Part shown: positions 1 through 7,336 of the stretch, in pieces
Layout: each line of letters opens with the position of its first letter
How positions within the stretch are numbered: the stretch's first letter is position 1
IMG/VR virus record: IMGVR_UViG_3300009431_000417
Location: 1 to 20,877 of that record
Source of the DNA: a virus
DNA length: 20,877 nucleotides
Direction: 5' to 3' (one strand)
Notes under the pieces: model-generated
What the model was told of the DNA's origin: nothing
The model's input: the letters and a program-made list of their open reading frames with translations, nothing else
Databases searched by the model: none
Program-made: the position numbers and the translations under genes

Positions 1-111
1 AATGCACATCATATAAAACCACGAAGTAAATTTAGACAATTACGATACGAGTTAAATAATGGTGTAACATTATGTTTTTGTTGTCATAAGAAAGTAAAAA
101 ATGAATTTTGA
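1..111 (+). CDS. HNH endonuclease, C-terminal fragment
   Basis: Frame 1 is open from the window edge to a TGA at 109-111 and gives the last 36 residues of a protein. It reads NAHHIKPRSKF, then ELNNGVTLC and CCHKK, which is the classic end of an HNH nuclease: the second half of the His-Asn-His beta-beta-alpha-metal site, with the Asn in the LNNG turn and the last His in the CCHKK zinc-finger-like motif. The start and the first CxxC motif lie outside the window. HNH genes of this kind in phages are often free-standing homing endonucleases, but HNH proteins also take part in packaging, so the role is uncertain. The last 11 bases overlap the next gene. Confidence 0.75.
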   Translation, partial: NAHHIKPRSKFRQLRYELNNGVTLCFCCHKKVKNEF

Positions 112-2584
112 TGAATATAAATTAACGCATACTAGACCTACCGACGAGTTGGAAAGCGACGATAGTGCTACTCCAACTACCAAAAGGGTTATGCTCTATG
201 GTTGGGATGGGACTAATAAGGTCAGGTTAGCCTGTGATGCTACGGGTGCTTTAAAGTTTGCCACAGAAGCCCTTGCCTTTAATGACCTCTCTGATATGCC
301 TGGTGGAGCTATTACTGTGGGGAATATCACTACCCCAGGTTCTGTTCTTGCTTCTACAGGTACCCTAACCCTTGGGGGTACTGGGGGAACTCACAATGAG
401 AATTTGACATTAGATTTTGAAACAGCAGGAGCCGCACAGGAAGTTTTATTAAATACTGGAACTAATGCACAAATAGAATCTAGTGTTAGATTAGATTTTG
501 TAGATAATATACCATTAGTATTTGGGTCAGGAAATGATGCTTTTTTTTACTTTAGAGATAAAACAAATGATTATTTTCAACTTGGATTAGGAACAGGAAG
601 CACATCTAATAGTGGCTATTTTTCAATTATGCAAACAGGGGATTTAGATAGTGCTAATAGAGACCCAGGAGGATTTTCTACTAATCCAGTATTAAGAATC
701 TATTCAAGTGATGCTACTGAAACAGGTGATTATATAGAATTTTTCCATAATCAGACTGATGCCTATATTCAATCTGGTTCTGGTACGATAAATCTTAATG
801 ATGATAATCTTACCACTACGGGTTCTGGAACTTTTGGCGGTACTCAAACAGGTCAATCTTCAATAGACGCAGGTTTAGTAGTAAACTCTTTAGGCGGAGG
901 AGCAGCAGCCGATGACTTTAGAGCAGAGACAGATAATGAGGTCAATGCTTTGGTAGTAGATGCTTCAGCCGATGAAATTCTTATTAATGTTCCTACACAG
1001 TTTGCAGATGATAATGATAAACTTACATTTGGTGTGGGTAAGGATGGTGAAATATTTTCATCTGGCGATGATTTTAACATCAAAAATATAACTTCAGATG
1101 CTGATTTAATATTGGGTATAAATGATGGTGGAGCAGCCAAGACTATTACTTGGGATGCTGATGTAGATATGCTTAAACACTCAGCAGGAGCATTTAATTT
1201 TCATGATGATAACCTTTATACTACGGGCTATATGATAGGTGGAACCGTAGGAACAGATGAAGCTATAATTGGTTTAGACGCAAATACGGCGGGTCATCAA
1301 GGTATCAGTATAGCTATGATTGGTGGTGAAGGATATCTTACTGCTGTTCATGCTGGAGCTGCTTGGAAGAAACTTAATATTCGTGCTTTAGATATAGGAT
1401 TTGATATAGGTGGGAGTGCCGACCAAGTAACTATGGGTACTGGGGGCACCTTTACTACAGTTGGTAAAATTACAGGTACTGTAAGTGGAGTTGCAGTAGA
1501 GGGTCAGAATACTACAGATAGTTCTTCTGTTCAAGTAGCTATATGGAAGTCGGGTAATAGAGTTACAGCGGCAAATAATGACGAAGGGTATTTCTCATTT
1601 TGTAATGATGATTCAAATGAAAATCAGGCAGAATTTGCACGATTTACTTGGAAAGTTAAAGATGTAACATCTAACTCTAAAGATGCTCGTGTTATTATCT
1701 GTGCACAGAAAGCAAATTCTCTTACTGAGATAGCTTGTTTTGATCATACTGTCTCACAAATAAATTCAACCCTTACTATCCCTTCTGGAGCTTCTGTTTG
1801 TGCTGGAGGAACATCTTATTGTGGATCTATAGGGGATTTGGGTTCCTATGGTGGGTACTTCTGTGATGGAACTCGGTATGCCTGTTTAGGAACATCAAGT
1901 CAAGCTGGATATTTTTATTATGCTACTAATTACCCTGAAGTAGAATTAGCTTGTTCAAGTTATGGTATCCATGCTTGTAAGGGTAGTACGGGAAGTGCTG
2001 CTGCCTGTTTTTATGATGGAACACGCACCGCAGTCTTTACAGATGGAAGTTATGGGGGTTGTGTCTATGATGGAACTTATACCGCCGAATTCGCTAATGG
2101 GTCTTATTCGGGGGTGTTTTGCACATCTACAACTTATGCCTGTTTAGCTGACAGTAATGCTGCAGGGCAGTTTTGTTATAGTAGTGGATCAAATTATTGT
2201 GCTTGTTTGGGAACTTCAAGTTGTGCTGCCTGTTTCTATGATGGTGGGCGTTGCGTTGAGATTGCCAATGGTTCTTGTGCAGCTTGTTTTAATGATGGAA
2301 CTTATTATGTTTGTATAGTTGATGGTTCACAAGCTGGCTGTTTCTATTATAGTATGAGTGGGTATTGTATTGTATTAGCAACATCAAGTTATCCTTTTTG
2401 TGCTTATGATGGTTCAATGTATTATACATATATGGATACTTCAGTAGGTCTTTGTGCAGGTTGTTATATAAATACAGATGCCTGTTTCTGCTGTTCAGGC
2501 ACGGCAGGGGTATCTACTACATTTACTAATGGTGATGGGGCTACAGTAACTGTGAGTGGAGGAATAATAACAAGTATAGTTTAG
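101..2584 (+). CDS. Large repeat-rich fibre/structural protein with Cys-rich C-terminal repeats
   Basis: This 827-residue protein is low in charge and rich in Gly, Ser, Thr, Asp and Ala, as in phage tail-fibre and virion-decoration proteins. Residues about 40-560 hold loose beta-strand repeats such as FGSGNDAFFYF, FGVGKDGEIFSS and DDNLTTTGSGTFGGTQ. Residues about 566-800 switch to short repeats of about 18 residues built around (A/G)CFYDGTxx and ANGSYxG, with 27 cysteines in about 235 residues. The last 24 residues end in GATVTVSGGIITSIV, a common end of phage appendage proteins. No signal peptide or membrane segment is seen. I infer a virion surface fibre or host-contact protein. The function of the Cys repeat is unknown. 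The start at 101 has only a weak AAGAAAG ribosome site and overlaps the upstream gene by 11 bases. Confidence 0.7.
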   Translation: MNFDEYKLTHTRPTDELESDDSATPTTKRVMLYGWDGTNKVRLACDATGALKFATEALAFNDLSDMPGGAITVGNITTPGSVLASTGTLTLGGTGGTHNENLTLDFETAGAAQEVLLNTGTNAQIESSVRLDFVDNIPLVFGSGNDAFFYFRDKTNDYFQLGLGTGSTSNSGYFSIMQTGDLDSANRDPGGFSTNPVLRIYSSDATETGDYIEFFHNQTDAYIQSGSGTINLNDDNLTTTGSGTFGGTQTGQSSIDAGLVVNSLGGGAAADDFRAETDNEVNALVVDASADEILINVPTQFADDNDKLTFGVGKDGEIFSSGDDFNIKNITSDADLILGINDGGAAKTITWDADVDMLKHSAGAFNFHDDNLYTTGYMIGGTVGTDEAIIGLDANTAGHQGISIAMIGGEGYLTAVHAGAAWKKLNIRALDIGFDIGGSADQVTMGTGGTFTTVGKITGTVSGVAVEGQNTTDSSSVQVAIWKSGNRVTAANNDEGYFSFCNDDSNENQAEFARFTWKVKDVTSNSKDARVIICAQKANSLTEIACFDHTVSQINSTLTIPSGASVCAGGTSYCGSIGDLGSYGGYFCDGTRYACLGTSSQAGYFYYATNYPEVELACSSYGIHACKGSTGSAAACFYDGTRTAVFTDGSYGGCVYDGTYTAEFANGSYSGVFCTSTTYACLADSNAAGQFCYSSGSNYCACLGTSSCAACFYDGGRCVEIANGSCAACFNDGTYYVCIVDGSQAGCFYYSMSGYCIVLATSSYPFCAYDGSMYYTYMDTSVGLCAGCYINTDACFCCSGTAGVSTTFTNGDGATVTVSGGIITSIV
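1797..2500 (+). repeat. Degenerate short coding repeats (about 18 codons) in the fibre gene
   Basis: The coding sequence contains about a dozen imperfect copies of a unit translating as (A/G)-C-F-x-D-G-T-x-Y-x-C-x-x-x-G-S-x. At DNA level, words such as GATGGAACT, GGAACATCAAG and GCTGCCTGTTT recur. The spacing of about 18 residues suits one or two turns of a beta-solenoid. Cysteines recur at the same positions of the unit, so they could stack in rows along the solenoid. Confidence 0.65.
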
Positions 2585-2591
2585 GAGGTTT

Positions 2592-3167
2592 ATGGGACAC
2601 GACATAACAGTATGTATTCCGACTTTAAATGGGGCTGACACAATAATGAAAGCTCTTAAATCTGTCTTAGTACAAGGTGTTAATATGAGGGTTCTAATAG
2701 CAGACAACGGTTCACAAGACGGAACTCTTGAAATGCTAAAGGCAGCTGTCAAAAATGGTATATTCGGTAATACAGATGTCGAGTTGTTTGATGTGGGTAG
2801 GATTGAAGGTGAGAGACGTAAGAACATAGCCCATGTTCGTAAGTTCCTTACTAACAAGGTAGAAACAAAATATCTCTTTTGGCTTGATGACGATATTAAA
2901 CTTCCAGCCTTTGCTATTAAACTTATGATGGAGATGGTAGAAAGCAACCCCAAGCTTGGTGTTATGGGTTTACATTATCAACCCTTTAACGGACACATGG
3001 CTGTAGGGGCAACTATAATGCCTACTGAGATAGCTAAAGGTCTTACTTGGGAATATCTTCCTAACCAACCCTGTGAATGTAATGGTGCAATAGAAGCTAT
3101 AAAGCAAAGGGGTTATGAAATCATGTACATGAAGAAGATAATGGCACTTGACCTCAATTATTTATAG
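2592..3167 (+). CDS. Family 2 (GT-A) glycosyltransferase, short form
   Basis: This is a 191-residue protein of the GT2 family, which transfers a sugar from a nucleotide-sugar donor. The N-terminus DITVCIPTLNG (residues 4-14) is the first GT-A strand and nucleotide loop. IADNGSQDGT (36-45) is the second conserved segment. FWLDDD (96-101) carries the DxD-type metal and donor site. It is shorter than usual GT2 enzymes (220-300 residues), and the acceptor-side region is reduced. It follows the fibre gene after an AGGAGG site with 7 bases between the genes, so I infer that it modifies a virion protein or a host surface glycan. Donor and acceptor cannot be read from the sequence. Confidence 0.8.
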   Translation: MGHDITVCIPTLNGADTIMKALKSVLVQGVNMRVLIADNGSQDGTLEMLKAAVKNGIFGNTDVELFDVGRIEGERRKNIAHVRKFLTNKVETKYLFWLDDDIKLPAFAIKLMMEMVESNPKLGVMGLHYQPFNGHMAVGATIMPTEIAKGLTWEYLPNQPCECNGAIEAIKQRGYEIMYMKKIMALDLNYL

Positions 3168-3175
3168 GAGGATAC

Positions 3176-3340
3176 ATGGCAGTAACAAAGACTTACCGCA
3201 AGATTGACGCAGACACAGTAGAGATAACCGAGACAATAGTTAATAAAAGAGTCGTTAAGAAATTAAGCTTTGAAGAAGAGAATGCTAGATTTGATGCCAA
3301 GAAGGCTGAAAATCAGAAAGCATTGGATACACTAAAATGA
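3176..3340 (+). CDS. Small charged protein, unknown function
   Basis: The 54-residue product begins MAVTKTYRKIDADTVEITET and continues as a Lys/Glu-rich helix (SFEEENARFDAKKAENQKAL). The start has a strong TAGGAGG site 5 bases upstream, and the stop overlaps the next start as ATGA, so the two are translationally coupled. An N-terminal beta part followed by a charged helix is common among small phage tail-fibre accessory proteins, but I do not recognise a family. Confidence 0.7.
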   Translation: MAVTKTYRKIDADTVEITETIVNKRVVKKLSFEEENARFDAKKAENQKALDTLK

Positions 3341-3516
3341 GTCCAATAAGAAGAGCCATAGATACAAAGATGGATAATTATATTACAGAGCATAAGGCAC
3401 GGCTTGTAGAATTTAAGGCTATGCGTGATAAGGGTGAACTTGATTTTGCTAATGAAGAACTTGAGAAAGAAGTCAAAATACGACTTGATATACTTGAGGA
3501 GCTGAAAGGAACGTAA
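3337..3516 (+). CDS. Small helical coiled-coil-like protein, unknown function
   Basis: The 59-residue product begins MSPIRRAIDTKMDNYITEHK and is almost entirely charged helix with a heptad-like pattern (FANEELEKEVKIRLDILEEL). It overlaps the previous gene by ATGA and the next by TAATG, so it sits inside a coupled structural-gene run. It may be an assembly or scaffold-type accessory for the neighbouring structural proteins; that is inference from position only. Confidence 0.7.
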   Translation: MSPIRRAIDTKMDNYITEHKARLVEFKAMRDKGELDFANEELEKEVKIRLDILEELKGT

Positions 3517-4946
3517 TGGCTGTTAGTGTAACATATACAGACCGAGGAGTATATCACGAAGTAGACCTAGCTGGTTCGGGTTCTATTACTTTAGCTGAAA
3601 TTTATGCTGCGATAGGCGATGACAACAAGATGCTACGGACAGGCACAGCCCCTTATGTTTATACCTTTAAACTTCAAGCGGGCGAAAACTATGTAATGTT
3701 CGATGTTAATAGTGGGGTGACCCTTACCTGTGAGGCAAACGATACACTTAATTGGGAATGGAGTAATGTAAGCACTACCTACTGGCTATTTTATATAGAC
3801 TCTGGGGCTACCATAAATGTAGCTGAAGGGTTTACTTTTGATTTCAATTCTAACGGTGGTACTTATGCAAGGGGTTATCTTAATTTTAGCGGCACGGTTA
3901 ATTTTAATGGTGTAGATGGAAACGGTATTACTCTTCAAAATTACAGGTCTTGCTATTGTTATATGTATGATACTACTGCTTGGGATTGGGATTATGTAAC
4001 ATTTCAGAACACGACTTATACAACTGGCTATATACTTTATTTTTCTCAAGGGTCTTTAAGTTCTTTTGATTGTGGTGGGGTTGAACATAACTTCAATCAG
4101 GTAACAGTTAAAGATGATGGCGGAGAAGGATATTTATTATTTTATTACGGTGATTGGTCTGCTATGACTTTTAGTAACTGGACAATAGATAATTTAGAAG
4201 AGATGGGTATATATTATAATTCTGCCCTTAAATTAGAGAACTGGACAATGAAGAATAACGACGATTATACCCGTCATTATTGGAATGGTTATGGTGGAAC
4301 ATATCCTCATTATAGCACTTCAAAAACATCTAACTGGTGGATGAATGGATACGGTCAACCTTTAATAGTCTATGATACCTGTGAATTTGACGCCCAAGAT
4401 GGCGGAGTTTATAGTATGCTTGCTTATAGCGGTGGAACATACTTAGTAAAAAGTTGTACTTTTAAGAACGCTACTTATGGAATGTATGCCTTTGATTCTT
4501 TAATCCTTCTTTATGGCACACAAACTTATGATACTATTACCACAGATAAAAGCTGGTCTGGTGGAGGAACATTCCTTCATGTAAGGGCGTTTGATATTAC
4601 GGTTCAAGATGTGGATGGTACAGCAATAGAAAATGCTCATGTATCTATAAGACAGAAAGAAGACAAGGAAGAATGGTCATTTTATACAGATGCCAATGGT
4701 CAGGTTAAATCTGTCTTCGGGGACTCATTATATCTTGTAGAAAAAGAAGAAACTTCGGAAGGAGTTTATACAGATTGGTCAGATGGTACAGGCAACCAGA
4801 TACATGAAATAATAGTATCACATCCCGATTACGATACTAACAAACAGGAACTTGCTATGACAGCGGATAAAGATATAACTGTAACCCTTAGACCACAAGG
4901 GACTAAAATTTACGATAGCACGATTTATGATGCTACAATTTATTAG
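3516..4946 (+). CDS. Aromatic-rich phage structural protein with C-terminal Ig-like/carboxypeptidase-regulatory-like domain
   Basis: The 476-residue protein has an N-terminal region (about 1-350) rich in Tyr, Trp, Asn, Gly and Thr, with repeated short strands such as FNFNGVDGNGITLQN, SNWTIDN and LENWTMKNND. This is the look of a right-handed beta-helix used in phage tailspikes and surface proteins. Residues about 358-460 (FDITVQDVDGTAIENAHVSI, then YTDANGQ and later ITVTLRP) match the pattern of a carboxypeptidase-regulatory-like beta-sandwich often fused to surface proteins. It ends with a short internal repeat, KIYDSTIYDATIY. No catalytic motif is visible, so enzyme activity is not claimed. 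The start overlaps the preceding stop. Confidence 0.65.
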   Translation: MAVSVTYTDRGVYHEVDLAGSGSITLAEIYAAIGDDNKMLRTGTAPYVYTFKLQAGENYVMFDVNSGVTLTCEANDTLNWEWSNVSTTYWLFYIDSGATINVAEGFTFDFNSNGGTYARGYLNFSGTVNFNGVDGNGITLQNYRSCYCYMYDTTAWDWDYVTFQNTTYTTGYILYFSQGSLSSFDCGGVEHNFNQVTVKDDGGEGYLLFYYGDWSAMTFSNWTIDNLEEMGIYYNSALKLENWTMKNNDDYTRHYWNGYGGTYPHYSTSKTSNWWMNGYGQPLIVYDTCEFDAQDGGVYSMLAYSGGTYLVKSCTFKNATYGMYAFDSLILLYGTQTYDTITTDKSWSGGGTFLHVRAFDITVQDVDGTAIENAHVSIRQKEDKEEWSFYTDANGQVKSVFGDSLYLVEKEETSEGVYTDWSDGTGNQIHEIIVSHPDYDTNKQELAMTADKDITVTLRPQGTKIYDSTIYDATIY

Positions 4947-4954
4947 GAGTAGTG

Positions 4955-5221
4955 ATGAATGGAGAAACACAGGAGTTGTTCACAAGTATTGTAAAAGAAC
5001 TTGCTAAACTTCAAGGTTCTAATGAAGCCAATTGGAGAAATCACGCTATTCGTGCCTCTGAAGTATTACAAGAGATAAAAGAGATTAAAGGCAGGGTGTA
5101 TAATCTTCCTTGTTCTGAAAGAGTGCATTGGTATAAGAGTATGGAAAAGCGTATAGGTTGGCTATTTACTCTATTTTCACTTTTTGTAATCGGGGTAGTA
5201 ACAGCTTTATGGGTGAGGTAA
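4955..5221 (+). CDS. Small protein with C-terminal membrane anchor
   Basis: From the ATG at 4955 the product has 88 residues: a polar, probably helical N-terminus (about 1-60) followed by one hydrophobic segment, GWLFTLFSLFVIGVVTALWV, at the C-terminus. A GTG lies one codon upstream, but AGGAG at 4945-4949 is spaced better for the ATG. A soluble helix plus a C-terminal transmembrane segment is common for phage holin-, spanin- or gp-like accessory membrane proteins. Its place after the structural genes and before other small membrane genes fits a lysis-region protein, but no specific family is recognised. Confidence 0.7.
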   Translation: MNGETQELFTSIVKELAKLQGSNEANWRNHAIRASEVLQEIKEIKGRVYNLPCSERVHWYKSMEKRIGWLFTLFSLFVIGVVTALWVR

Positions 5222-5222
5222 T

Positions 5223-5372
5223 ATGACACAGCAGATACCAGAACGACCTTTTTATTTTGTAGTCACATCTGCCGCCGAGAGAGACGCTAAATGGCATGAT
5301 GGGTCTTTATGCTATGTTACAGAAGATAATAAATTGTATGTATTGGAAAGTGGGTCTTGGGTAGAAATATAG
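5223..5372 (+). CDS. Small fibre-accessory-like protein
   Basis: The 49-residue product contains SLCYVTEDNKLYVLESGSWVEI. The pattern of a strand, a turn, LYVxxxGxW and a terminal strand is often seen in short phage proteins encoded near tail fibres. It begins one base after the previous stop and ends inside the AGGAGG ribosome site of the next gene. Function unknown. Confidence 0.6.
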   Translation: MTQQIPERPFYFVVTSAAERDAKWHDGSLCYVTEDNKLYVLESGSWVEI

Positions 5373-5380
5373 GAGGTGTA

Positions 5381-5548
5381 ATGGACATCACTAAAATGAG
5401 TCTCGTAGAATTAAAAGCATTAGCGTATGACCGAATAGGTCAAATGGAAACAGTAAAAAATGATTTATCTATAATTAATCAAAGGATTTCGGTGCTTATA
5501 CAACAAGAGAAAAAGACCGAACCCCAAAAGAAAGAAAATGAAGGATGA
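5381..5548 (+). CDS. Small coiled-coil protein
   Basis: The 55-residue product begins MDITKMSLVELKALAYDRIG and is a continuous amphipathic helix followed by a charged tail, KKTEPQKKENEG. I chose the ATG at 5381, not an in-frame TTG at 5357, because AGGAGG lies 4 bases upstream of the ATG and the TTG would fall inside the previous gene. It overlaps the next gene by 11 bases. Function unknown. Confidence 0.65.
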   Translation: MDITKMSLVELKALAYDRIGQMETVKNDLSIINQRISVLIQQEKKTEPQKKENEG

Positions 5549-5744
5549 AGCACGCATTGTATCATTTCATCAGCTTAAATTCATCGTAAGCCAAAAAGAT
5601 AAGGTATGTGGCTTTTGGCACGGTAAGCTGTACCAGTCCCGTAAGGACTTCAATGCACCATTAGAGAAGATGGCACTACAGTTAGAAGACCGAATACATG
5701 CAAACGGATTGAGAAAAAGGATGTTAGGAGAAAATGGCGAATGA
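5538..5744 (+). CDS. Small basic protein, unknown function
   Basis: The 68-residue product includes SFHQLKFIVSQKDKVCGFWHGKLYQ, a strand-rich first half, and then a basic helix, LEDRIHANGLRKRML. It overlaps both neighbours (11 bases on each side), which is typical of the coupled small-gene runs here. No family recognised. Confidence 0.6.
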   Translation: MKDEARIVSFHQLKFIVSQKDKVCGFWHGKLYQSRKDFNAPLEKMALQLEDRIHANGLRKRMLGENGE

Positions 5745-5898
5745 ACTACTAAACCTCTTGACTGACAAGGATAGAGAGACGCTAGACGCAATAAAACGCT
5801 TAGTGCCGAGTATTAAAAATCAATACTTTAAGCTAGGCAGAGATATCGATAAGTTTTTAAAGTTGTGCGAAAATTTTAACAAAGGAGAAAATAAATGA
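5734..5898 (+). CDS. Small helical protein, unknown function
   Basis: The 54-residue product begins MANELLNLLTDKDRETLDAI and is predicted by eye to be all helix with mixed charge. AGGAG lies just upstream of the ATG. The stop overlaps the next start as ATGA. Function unknown. Confidence 0.6.
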   Translation: MANELLNLLTDKDRETLDAIKRLVPSIKNQYFKLGRDIDKFLKLCENFNKGENK

Positions 5899-6071
5899 AC
5901 GGAATAATTAACTGGATTACCACAAATTGGGTACAGCTAGTAGCAACCCTATGGCTTATAGAGCAGTTGCTAAGAGTAATTAGCGAACTTACACCTTGGA
6001 AATGGGATGATAATATCGTTAAGGTATTAGCTAAAATACTTAAATCCTTTTTTCCCAAAAAAAACCCGTAG
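5895..6071 (+). CDS. Holin-like small membrane protein
   Basis: The 58-residue product begins MNGIINWITTNWVQLVATLW, one hydrophobic segment flanked by Trp residues. It continues with ISELTPWKWDDNIVKVLAKILKSFF and a basic end, KKNP. The order of a membrane segment, an xLTPxKxDD-like turn and an amphipathic helix is seen in small phage proteins annotated as holin-like. AAAGGAGAA provides the ribosome site. A role in membrane permeabilisation is inferred. No endolysin is visible beside it. Confidence 0.55.
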   Translation: MNGIINWITTNWVQLVATLWLIEQLLRVISELTPWKWDDNIVKVLAKILKSFFPKKNP

Positions 6072-6190
6072 ACCACCCCTCTTAATGAGGGTAGCCTTCC
6101 GTTTTTTAAGGACGGGAGAGTTGCCTTGGTGGTTTAAGGTTATCCTTAAAATTAGGTTTGGGAAATACATAACACCCTCAGGGGTAGAAT
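6070..6190 (+). ncRNA. Branched structured leader or intergenic RNA, unassigned
   Basis: The gap between two genes contains nested complementary segments. AGACCACC (6070-6077) pairs with GGTGGTTT (6128-6135). Inside it lie CCTC/GAGG (6078-6081 with 6087-6090) and CTTCCGT (6096-6102) with ACGGGAG (6112-6118). Directly after it come TTTAAGG (6133-6139) with CCTTAAA (6144-6150) on a TTAT loop and ACCC/GGGT (6174-6177 with 6182-6185). The result is a three-way junction followed by two hairpins, ending about 14 bases before the next start. No U-run follows, so a simple terminator is unlikely. I recognise no RNA family. Confidence 0.5.
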
Positions 6191-6203
6191 ATAGAGGTTT
6201 TGC

Positions 6204-6644
6204 ATGTTACTTTTCGTGGTAAGAATTGGCATTATAATAGCTATTGCGAAACTCTGGGAAATGGGCGGTCAGCATAATGGGAAATGGTACAGAACTGTAT
6301 GGATTCCTATTATACTCGCCGTCTTTTTTTCTATTACCAAACAATGGTGGTTATTTCCTGTGATGTGTTTGGTAACCCAGAGTGTCCGAATTGGATATGG
6401 CAACTACGAGGAAGGAGAGGATAACTGCTGGATAGCAGACCTGATTAAAGACCATAACGGCTGGTATGTAAGGGCTATATGGGGCTTTCTGGTAGCCGTT
6501 GCGATTAGCTACCCCTTTGGTATTTGGTGGTGGGGTGTCTTAATATACACTTCTGTTAATTATCTGGTCTCAAGACTTAGAATAACTTTACCTTGGAGTG
6601 ATTGGCTCGTAGGAGTATTCTTAGGAGGCATAGTATTTATATGA
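6204..6644 (+). CDS. Multi-pass membrane protein, unknown function
   Basis: The 146-residue protein has about four or five hydrophobic segments: LLFVVRIGIIIAIAKL, TVWIPIILAVFFSI, WWLFPVMCLVTQ, AIWGFLVAVAISYPFGIWWW and WLVGVFLGGIVFI. A charged loop (YEEGEDNCWIADLIKDHNG) lies between the third and fourth. It is rich in Trp. It follows the structured segment and a weak AGAGG site, and its stop overlaps the next ATG (ATGA). It could be a lysis-related or superinfection-related membrane protein; the sequence does not decide. Confidence 0.65.
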   Translation: MLLFVVRIGIIIAIAKLWEMGGQHNGKWYRTVWIPIILAVFFSITKQWWLFPVMCLVTQSVRIGYGNYEEGEDNCWIADLIKDHNGWYVRAIWGFLVAVAISYPFGIWWWGVLIYTSVNYLVSRLRITLPWSDWLVGVFLGGIVFI

Positions 6645-7303
6645 CCAAAAAAGATATAGCAGAACGAGAGGCGTTTCGGTGCATTCACCACCATACAGGT
6701 TTAGCCCACCCAGAGTGTTATAATAAGGACAAGAAATTAAAAGAGGAAGTTATCGGATTTGCCGATATCGAAGCCTCAAATCTAGTGGCAACCTTCGGCA
6801 TTGTTTACACGATATGTATAAAACGGCTTGGAGGGGGTCTAATTAAGCGTTCTATCAGCTTAGACGACCTACATACTGCAAATTACGATAAGAACCTTCT
6901 AAAGCAGTTTATTAAAGATTGTGATGGTTTTACCCGTTTAATATGGCACTACGGCACAGACCGTAAGTTTGACCTACCCTTTCTACGAACCAGAGCTGTT
7001 AAGTGGGGTCTACCCTTTCCAGAGTATAAGATGCTTCATGTCAGCGACACCTACCCCATATTAAAGAATAAGTTTAAACTGCACCGTAACCGTTTAGAGA
7101 CTGCCTGTGATTTCTTCGGGATCCCAGCCAAGGAACACAAACTAAATCCCGATATCTGGCTTATGATGATTACTGGCAATAGAAAGAAGATGAAAACAGC
7201 TCTTGCTTACATCCTGAAGCATAATGTGGAGGATGTCCTATCCCTTGAGGCGTTGTGGAAGAAGATTTATAAATACACACGGCTTGTCAATACGAGTATT
7301 TAG
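6641..7303 (+). CDS. DEDD-type 3'-5' exonuclease, DnaQ/YprB-like
   Basis: The 220-residue protein matches the RNase H-like exonuclease fold. FADIEAS (40-46) gives the first D and E of the DEDD site. WHYGTDRKFDLPFL (102-115) gives the second D, at 111. LKHNVEDVLSLEAL (192-205) gives the last catalytic D, at 198. These enzymes remove nucleotides from DNA or RNA 3' ends using two metal ions. The N-terminus has a small CIHHHTGLAHPEC cluster (14-26), a possible zinc knuckle. I chose the ATG at 6641, which overlaps the previous stop, over a TTG at 6602. A TTAGGAGG site lies 12 bases upstream. A role in phage DNA metabolism or host nucleic-acid breakdown is inferred. Confidence 0.75.
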   Translation: MTKKDIAEREAFRCIHHHTGLAHPECYNKDKKLKEEVIGFADIEASNLVATFGIVYTICIKRLGGGLIKRSISLDDLHTANYDKNLLKQFIKDCDGFTRLIWHYGTDRKFDLPFLRTRAVKWGLPFPEYKMLHVSDTYPILKNKFKLHRNRLETACDFFGIPAKEHKLNPDIWLMMITGNRKKMKTALAYILKHNVEDVLSLEALWKKIYKYTRLVNTSI

Positions 7304-7336
7304 AGGTATAACATAATTATATGGTAAGGGTTCAAT

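Noticed and set aside
853-2147. Antisense and +2 frames inside the fibre gene
   Set aside because: They arise from the repetitive Ser/Gly/Asp-rich coding sequence and have no start signals or motifs.
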